The notes beneath the pieces are model-generated. The model did no database searches. It saw nothing but the letters and a program-made list of their open reading frames with translations, and was not told the DNA's origin. The translations under genes were made by a program, and so were the position numbers. Shown piece by piece: positions 3,962-6,748 of a stretch of 6,748 nt of DNA. Origin of the DNA: a bacterium (GTDB taxonomy: Bacteria; Actinomycetota; Thermoleophilia; Solirubrobacterales; 70-9); contig PKER01000194.1 in the NCBI GenBank assembly GCA_002919115.1, forward strand, positions 1-6,748, read 5' to 3'. The first letter of the stretch is position 1. Each line of letters starts with the position of its first letter.

Positions 3962-6067
3962 TCAGGTCGCGATGGCGAGCATCGCGACGTCGTCTGGGAA
4001 GCTGTCGCACTCGAGCTGGTCGCTCAGCCAGTCGAGGCACGCGTGCGGATCCCCGGGCGCGCTCGCGAAGGCGCGCTTCAGCCGCGCGAGCCCGGTGCGC
4101 ACGTCGCGGTCGCGGCCCTCGATCAGGCCGTCGGTGTAGAGCAGCAGCATGCTCCCGGGCTGGATCGCGACCTCGGCCTCGGTGTACGTGGCGCCGGAGA
4201 GGACGCCGACCGGCGGGTTCCCCGTGCCCTCGAGCGGGGTGATCGACCCGTCCGAGGCGCGCAACAGGGCGGGCGGGTGGCCGGCGCGCACGAAGCGGGC
4301 GATCCCCCGGTCGCGGTCGTACCGCATGTGGAAGATCGTCGTCATCACGGGGTCGGCGATCTCATGCAGCAGGCGGTCGAGCCTGCCCACGGCCTCGTGG
4401 GGCGGGTGTCCGTCCAGCACGTAGGCGGCCAGCGCGGGCCGGATGCGCCCCATGACGGCGGCGGCGCGCAGGCCGCGGCCGGCGACGTCGCCGATCGTGA
4501 GGCCCACCATGCCGTCGGCGACGCTCACCACCTCGTACCAGTCGCCGCCCACCTGGAGCCCCGGCGCCGCCGGCTCGTACCGGGCGGCGAACGCCATTCC
4601 CTCGATCTCCGGCAGGGCCTTCGGGAGGAGGGCGCGCTGGAGGGTGACGGCCGCGTCGTGCTCGCGACGGAACACCTGGGCGCTCGCGACGGCGAGTCCG
4701 GCGCGGTGCCCCAGGTCCTCGAGGAGCGCGAGGTCGGGCGAGTCGTACCGGCGCGTAGCCGTGGCGGCGCCCAGCACGAGCGCGCCGAGCGCGCGGCCCT
4801 TGGCGCGCAGCGGGGCGACGATCAGCGAGTGGGCGTCGAGCGAGTGGGCGAGCGCCCGTGCGTCGGGGTACCCGTCGAGCCACGGCTTGCCGGGGGAGAC
4901 GCCGTGCAGCTCGCCGCCGCGCACCAGCGCGCGGCCCACGATCCCGTCGCCGGGCGCGGCGCGCAGCTGCTCGGCCAGGTCGCTCGTGCGCGCGCGCAGG
5001 TCGGGATGCGCGTGCGCCACCGCTGCCACGGCGAGCTCACCCTCGTCGTCGACGAGGTACGCGCAGGCGAGGTCGGCCAGGTGGCGCACGCTGAGCTCGC
5101 TGAGCCCGACGAGCGTCGCCCGGGGGTCGAGCGAGCCCGCGAGCAGGCCGCCCGCCTCGCCGAGGAACGCCTGTCGCTCCGCGTCGAGGCGCTGAAGCTC
5201 GTAGATCTGCGCGCGGCCGAGCGCGTACGCGGCCTGCTGGGAGGCGGCGAGGAGCAGGGCGCGCTCCTCGGCGTCGAACTCGCGCGGCGCGTCGAAGCTC
5301 ACCGACAGCGCGCCCAGCGCCCTGCCGCCCGCGACCAGGGGCAGGACCACCGTGGAGGACGGGGGGTCCGCCGCCGCACCCTGCTCGTCGCCGGCCTCGT
5401 TGGGCCAGATCGGCTCGCCGGTGCGCATCGCCTCGGCGATCGGCAGGTCCGCGTCGAGCGGGAAGCTCTCCAGGCGCTCCAGCTCCCCGGCGTCGTGGCC
5501 CGCGCTGGCCGCGACCAGCACGTCGCCGTTGCGGCGCAGGCCGAGCTTGACCGAGTCCGCGCCGAACGCCCGTAAGGCGTTGTCGACGGTCGCCTCGACC
5601 ACGGCGGCGGGCGTCACGGCCCGGGACAGGTCGGCGGTGACGCGCTGCAGCAGGCCCGAGAGGCGGGCGCGGCAGTGCCGGTCGGTGACGTCGCGGGCGA
5701 TGACCGACGCGCCGAGGATCGTTCCCTCGGCGTTGCGTACGGGCGAGATCGTCAGCGAGACGATGATCACCCGGCCGTCCTTCGTGAGGCGCTCGGTCTC
5801 GTAATGCGAGACCCGCTCCCCGCTCAGGATGGTGCGCATGATCTCCAGCTCCTCGCCGGCGCGGTGCGGCGGGACCAGGATCGAGATCGGGCGGCCGATG
5901 ACCTCATCGGGCTCGAACCCGTAGATGCGCGTCGCGCCCGGGTTCCAGCTCATGATCCGCCCGGTCGCGTCCTTGCTGAGGATCGCGTCGTCGGAGTTCT
6001 CGACGATCGCGGCCAGATGCTCCGTCGCCGACTCGCGCGGCAGGTCGAACGGTGACTGCGTCTTCAT
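3962..6067 (-). CDS. PAS-GAF-GAF-SpoIIE serine phosphatase (RsbU-like)
   Basis: A 701-residue soluble signalling protein. Domains in order: PAS at about 12-130 (AILSKDATGRIMSWNPGATRIYG, then the closing VIARDVTDR), first GAF at about 150-287, a short helical linker (283-302), second GAF at about 315-466, and a SpoIIE-type PP2C phosphatase at about 470-701. The phosphatase keeps its metal-binding acids: Asp509 in GGDWY, Asp527 in GDVAGRG, Asp646 in YTDGL and Asp692-Asp693 in PDDVAML. It should dephosphorylate a STAS-domain anti-sigma antagonist when PAS/GAF detect a signal, freeing a sigma factor. The anti-sigma-type kinase gene lies 55 bp upstream on the same strand, so the two are probably co-transcribed. 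The ATG at 6067 is the first start available, though the frame is open upstream; it lacks a clear Shine-Dalgarno. The signal sensed is not evident. Confidence 0.93.
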   Translation of the reverse strand: MKTQSPFDLPRESATEHLAAIVENSDDAILSKDATGRIMSWNPGATRIYGFEPDEVIGRPISILVPPHRAGEELEIMRTILSGERVSHYETERLTKDGRVIIVSLTISPVRNAEGTILGASVIARDVTDRHCRARLSGLLQRVTADLSRAVTPAAVVEATVDNALRAFGADSVKLGLRRNGDVLVAASAGHDAGELERLESFPLDADLPIAEAMRTGEPIWPNEAGDEQGAAADPPSSTVVLPLVAGGRALGALSVSFDAPREFDAEERALLLAASQQAAYALGRAQIYELQRLDAERQAFLGEAGGLLAGSLDPRATLVGLSELSVRHLADLACAYLVDDEGELAVAAVAHAHPDLRARTSDLAEQLRAAPGDGIVGRALVRGGELHGVSPGKPWLDGYPDARALAHSLDAHSLIVAPLRAKGRALGALVLGAATATRRYDSPDLALLEDLGHRAGLAVASAQVFRREHDAAVTLQRALLPKALPEIEGMAFAARYEPAAPGLQVGGDWYEVVSVADGMVGLTIGDVAGRGLRAAAVMGRIRPALAAYVLDGHPPHEAVGRLDRLLHEIADPVMTTIFHMRYDRDRGIARFVRAGHPPALLRASDGSITPLEGTGNPPVGVLSGATYTEAEVAIQPGSMLLLYTDGLIEGRDRDVRTGLARLKRAFASAPGDPHACLDWLSDQLECDSFPDDVAMLAIAT

Positions 6068-6122
6068 GCGGCCGCGCCCGTCCGCCCGGTCTCGGTCCGC
6101 AGCGCGCTGGAGGGGTGCCCGG

Positions 6123-6530
6123 TCACGAGACGGGGGTCCCCTGGGTAGTTCCCGCGAACGTCATACGGACTCGCGTTCCGTGCTCGGAGGAGCTGAAGCT
6201 GGCGTCGTCGGCCAGGCGCGTGATCAGGGCGATCCCCACGCCGAGTCCGCGGCTGGTTGAGTTGAGCCGCATTCCACTTCCGTTGTCAGTTACTTCCACT
6301 TCGAGGCCGTCCGGCGCCGCGTGCGCCAACACGCGGATCGTGCCGAGACGTCCCTCTGGATACGCGTGGAGCACCGCGTTGGTTACAGCCTCGGTCACCG
6401 CGAGGCCCACGTCGCCCGCCGTGTAGCCGTGCTCGGCGGCGACGCGCTCGACCGCGCGCCGCGCCACGGCGACGCTGGCCGGCTCGCTCGGCAGGGTGAG
6501 ATCGAGGTCGGCGCCGCCGTCATGTTGCAT
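6123..6530 (-). CDS. Anti-sigma-factor-type serine kinase (RsbW-like ATPase)
   Basis: A 135-residue protein consisting only of a GHKL ATPase domain, the size of RsbW/SpoIIAB-type kinases. The N box is TEAVTNAVLHAY (46-57, with Glu47 and Asn51), the G1 box is DNGSGM (82-87), the G2 box is GLGVGIALI (96-104), and GTRVRMTF (118-125) is the last strand. There is no histidine phospho-acceptor domain, so it is not a sensor kinase. By family, it should bind a sigma factor and phosphorylate a STAS antagonist on serine or threonine. The phosphatase that would reverse this is encoded next in the same direction. A GTG directly before the chosen ATG (at 6533) would add one residue. No Shine-Dalgarno is seen; a GGGTAT box is 12 nt upstream. 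It could alternatively be a general ATP-binding regulator rather than a true anti-sigma factor. Confidence 0.88.
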   Translation of the reverse strand: MQHDGGADLDLTLPSEPASVAVARRAVERVAAEHGYTAGDVGLAVTEAVTNAVLHAYPEGRLGTIRVLAHAAPDGLEVEVTDNGSGMRLNSTSRGLGVGIALITRLADDASFSSSEHGTRVRMTFAGTTQGTPVS

Positions 6531-6542
6531 CACCGGGAACCG

Positions 6543-6548
6543 ATACCC
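6543..6548 (-). promoter_or_regulatory. Possible stress-sigma -10 box before the kinase gene
   Basis: GGGTAT on the minus strand matches the -10 preferred by SigB/SigF-type sigma factors of Gram-positives, which are the usual targets of RsbW-type kinases. Transcription would start about 6536, only a few bases before the GTG/ATG starts. No GTTT-like -35 is visible at 13-17 bp, so the match may be chance. Confidence 0.28.
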
Positions 6549-6572
6549 ACGAAGGGGGCCGGTTAGCGTGCG

Positions 6573-6603
6573 GCCGGCGGCTTCCCGCCTCTGCGGCGCC
6601 GGC
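6573..6603 (-). terminator. Weak GC hairpin between the permease and kinase genes
   Basis: GCCGGCG (6573-6579) can pair with CGCCGGC (6597-6603) around a 17-base loop, just past the permease stop codon. There is no T tract. It may weakly separate the two transcripts or be a product of base composition. Confidence 0.2.
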
Positions 6604-6607
6604 GCGA

Positions 6608-6748
6608 TCAGGCGCGCCGCGGCGTGAGCTGCGCGAGCAGGAAGGTGGCGAGCGCCGCGAGCGCGATCGCCGCGCCCGCGGCGATATCGAGGTAGTGGCT
6701 CGCGTACAGCCCGGCGGCCCCGGCGAGCACGCCGAGCGCGGCCGCGAC
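6608..6748 (-). CDS. C-terminus of an ABC-3 family metal-transport permease
   Basis: Only the last 46 codons and a TGA stop are in the window; the start lies beyond the right edge. The translated end contains GAAGLYASHYLDIAAGAAIA, followed by a hydrophobic helix (LAALATFLLAQL) and a short basic tail (TPRRA). The G-L-Y-x-S-x-Y-L-D-x-x-x-G-A motif followed by one membrane helix is the characteristic end of ZnuB/MntB-type permeases, which move zinc, manganese or iron through an ABC importer with a cytoplasmic ATPase and a surface binding protein. The rest of the transporter should lie to the right. The kinase gene follows 77 bp downstream on the same strand. The fragment is too short to say which metal is carried. 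Confidence 0.75.
   Translation of the reverse strand, partial: VAAALGVLAGAAGLYASHYLDIAAGAAIALAALATFLLAQLTPRRA

Noticed and set aside
4043..5575. A 510-codon open frame on the plus strand
   Set aside because: It lies entirely antisense to the PAS-GAF-GAF-SpoIIE gene and its translation is Arg/Ala/Gly/Glu/Val-rich with no recognisable domain. Such frames are expected opposite genes of this base composition.
1952..6748. A metal-homeostasis island (ZIP, zincin, ABC-3 permease)
   Set aside because: The three genes are in separate transcription units with unrelated genes between them and no shared operator was seen; nearness alone is weak evidence.

Overview
The window is very GC-rich (most third codon positions are G or C) and densely packed. 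Its protein types, its TANNNT promoter boxes placed just upstream of start codons, and a PAS/GAF/SpoIIE phosphatase paired with an anti-sigma-type kinase all suggest a high-GC actinobacterium. The general style resembles Thermoleophilia/Solirubrobacterales, but that placement is inference; there is no rRNA or marker gene to confirm it.

Layout, left to right. Bases 1-38 hold the first codons of a minus-strand gene that leaves the window. A minus-strand LysR-type regulator (158-1102) is divergent from a small two-helix membrane protein (1204-1473), and a perfect 7-bp dyad lies in the gap between them. A 99-residue protein of unknown function follows (1598-1897, +). It converges on a ZIP-type metal transporter (1952-2638, -), which lies downstream of a lipoprotein cytochrome c (2699-3136, -). 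The cytochrome gene is divergent from a membrane-anchored minimal zincin metallopeptidase (3365-3937, +). The 228-bp gap between these two carries two near-identical 45-nt palindromes plus recognisable promoters facing both ways. The right third holds a minus-strand signalling pair: an anti-sigma-factor-type ATPase/kinase (6123-6530), followed 55 bp later by a 701-residue PAS-GAF-GAF-SpoIIE phosphatase (3962-6067). The window ends in the last 46 codons of an ABC-3 family metal-transport permease (6608-6748, -).

How the genes may work together. The kinase and phosphatase look like two of the four parts of a partner-switching module. The kinase would bind a sigma factor and phosphorylate a STAS antagonist; the phosphatase would sense a signal through PAS/GAF and dephosphorylate that antagonist. 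Neither the STAS protein nor the sigma factor is in the window. Two metal-uptake proteins (ZIP and ABC-3) and a zinc-dependent peptidase lie within 7 kb, but they are in separate transcription units and no shared operator was seen, so a metal-homeostasis island is only a weak suggestion.

No complete undescribed system is evident. The points most worth following are the paired palindromes in the divergent promoter region, the apparently leaderless start of the zincin gene, and the ZIP gene, whose family-like N-terminus begins at an ATC codon placed exactly where a leaderless transcript would start.
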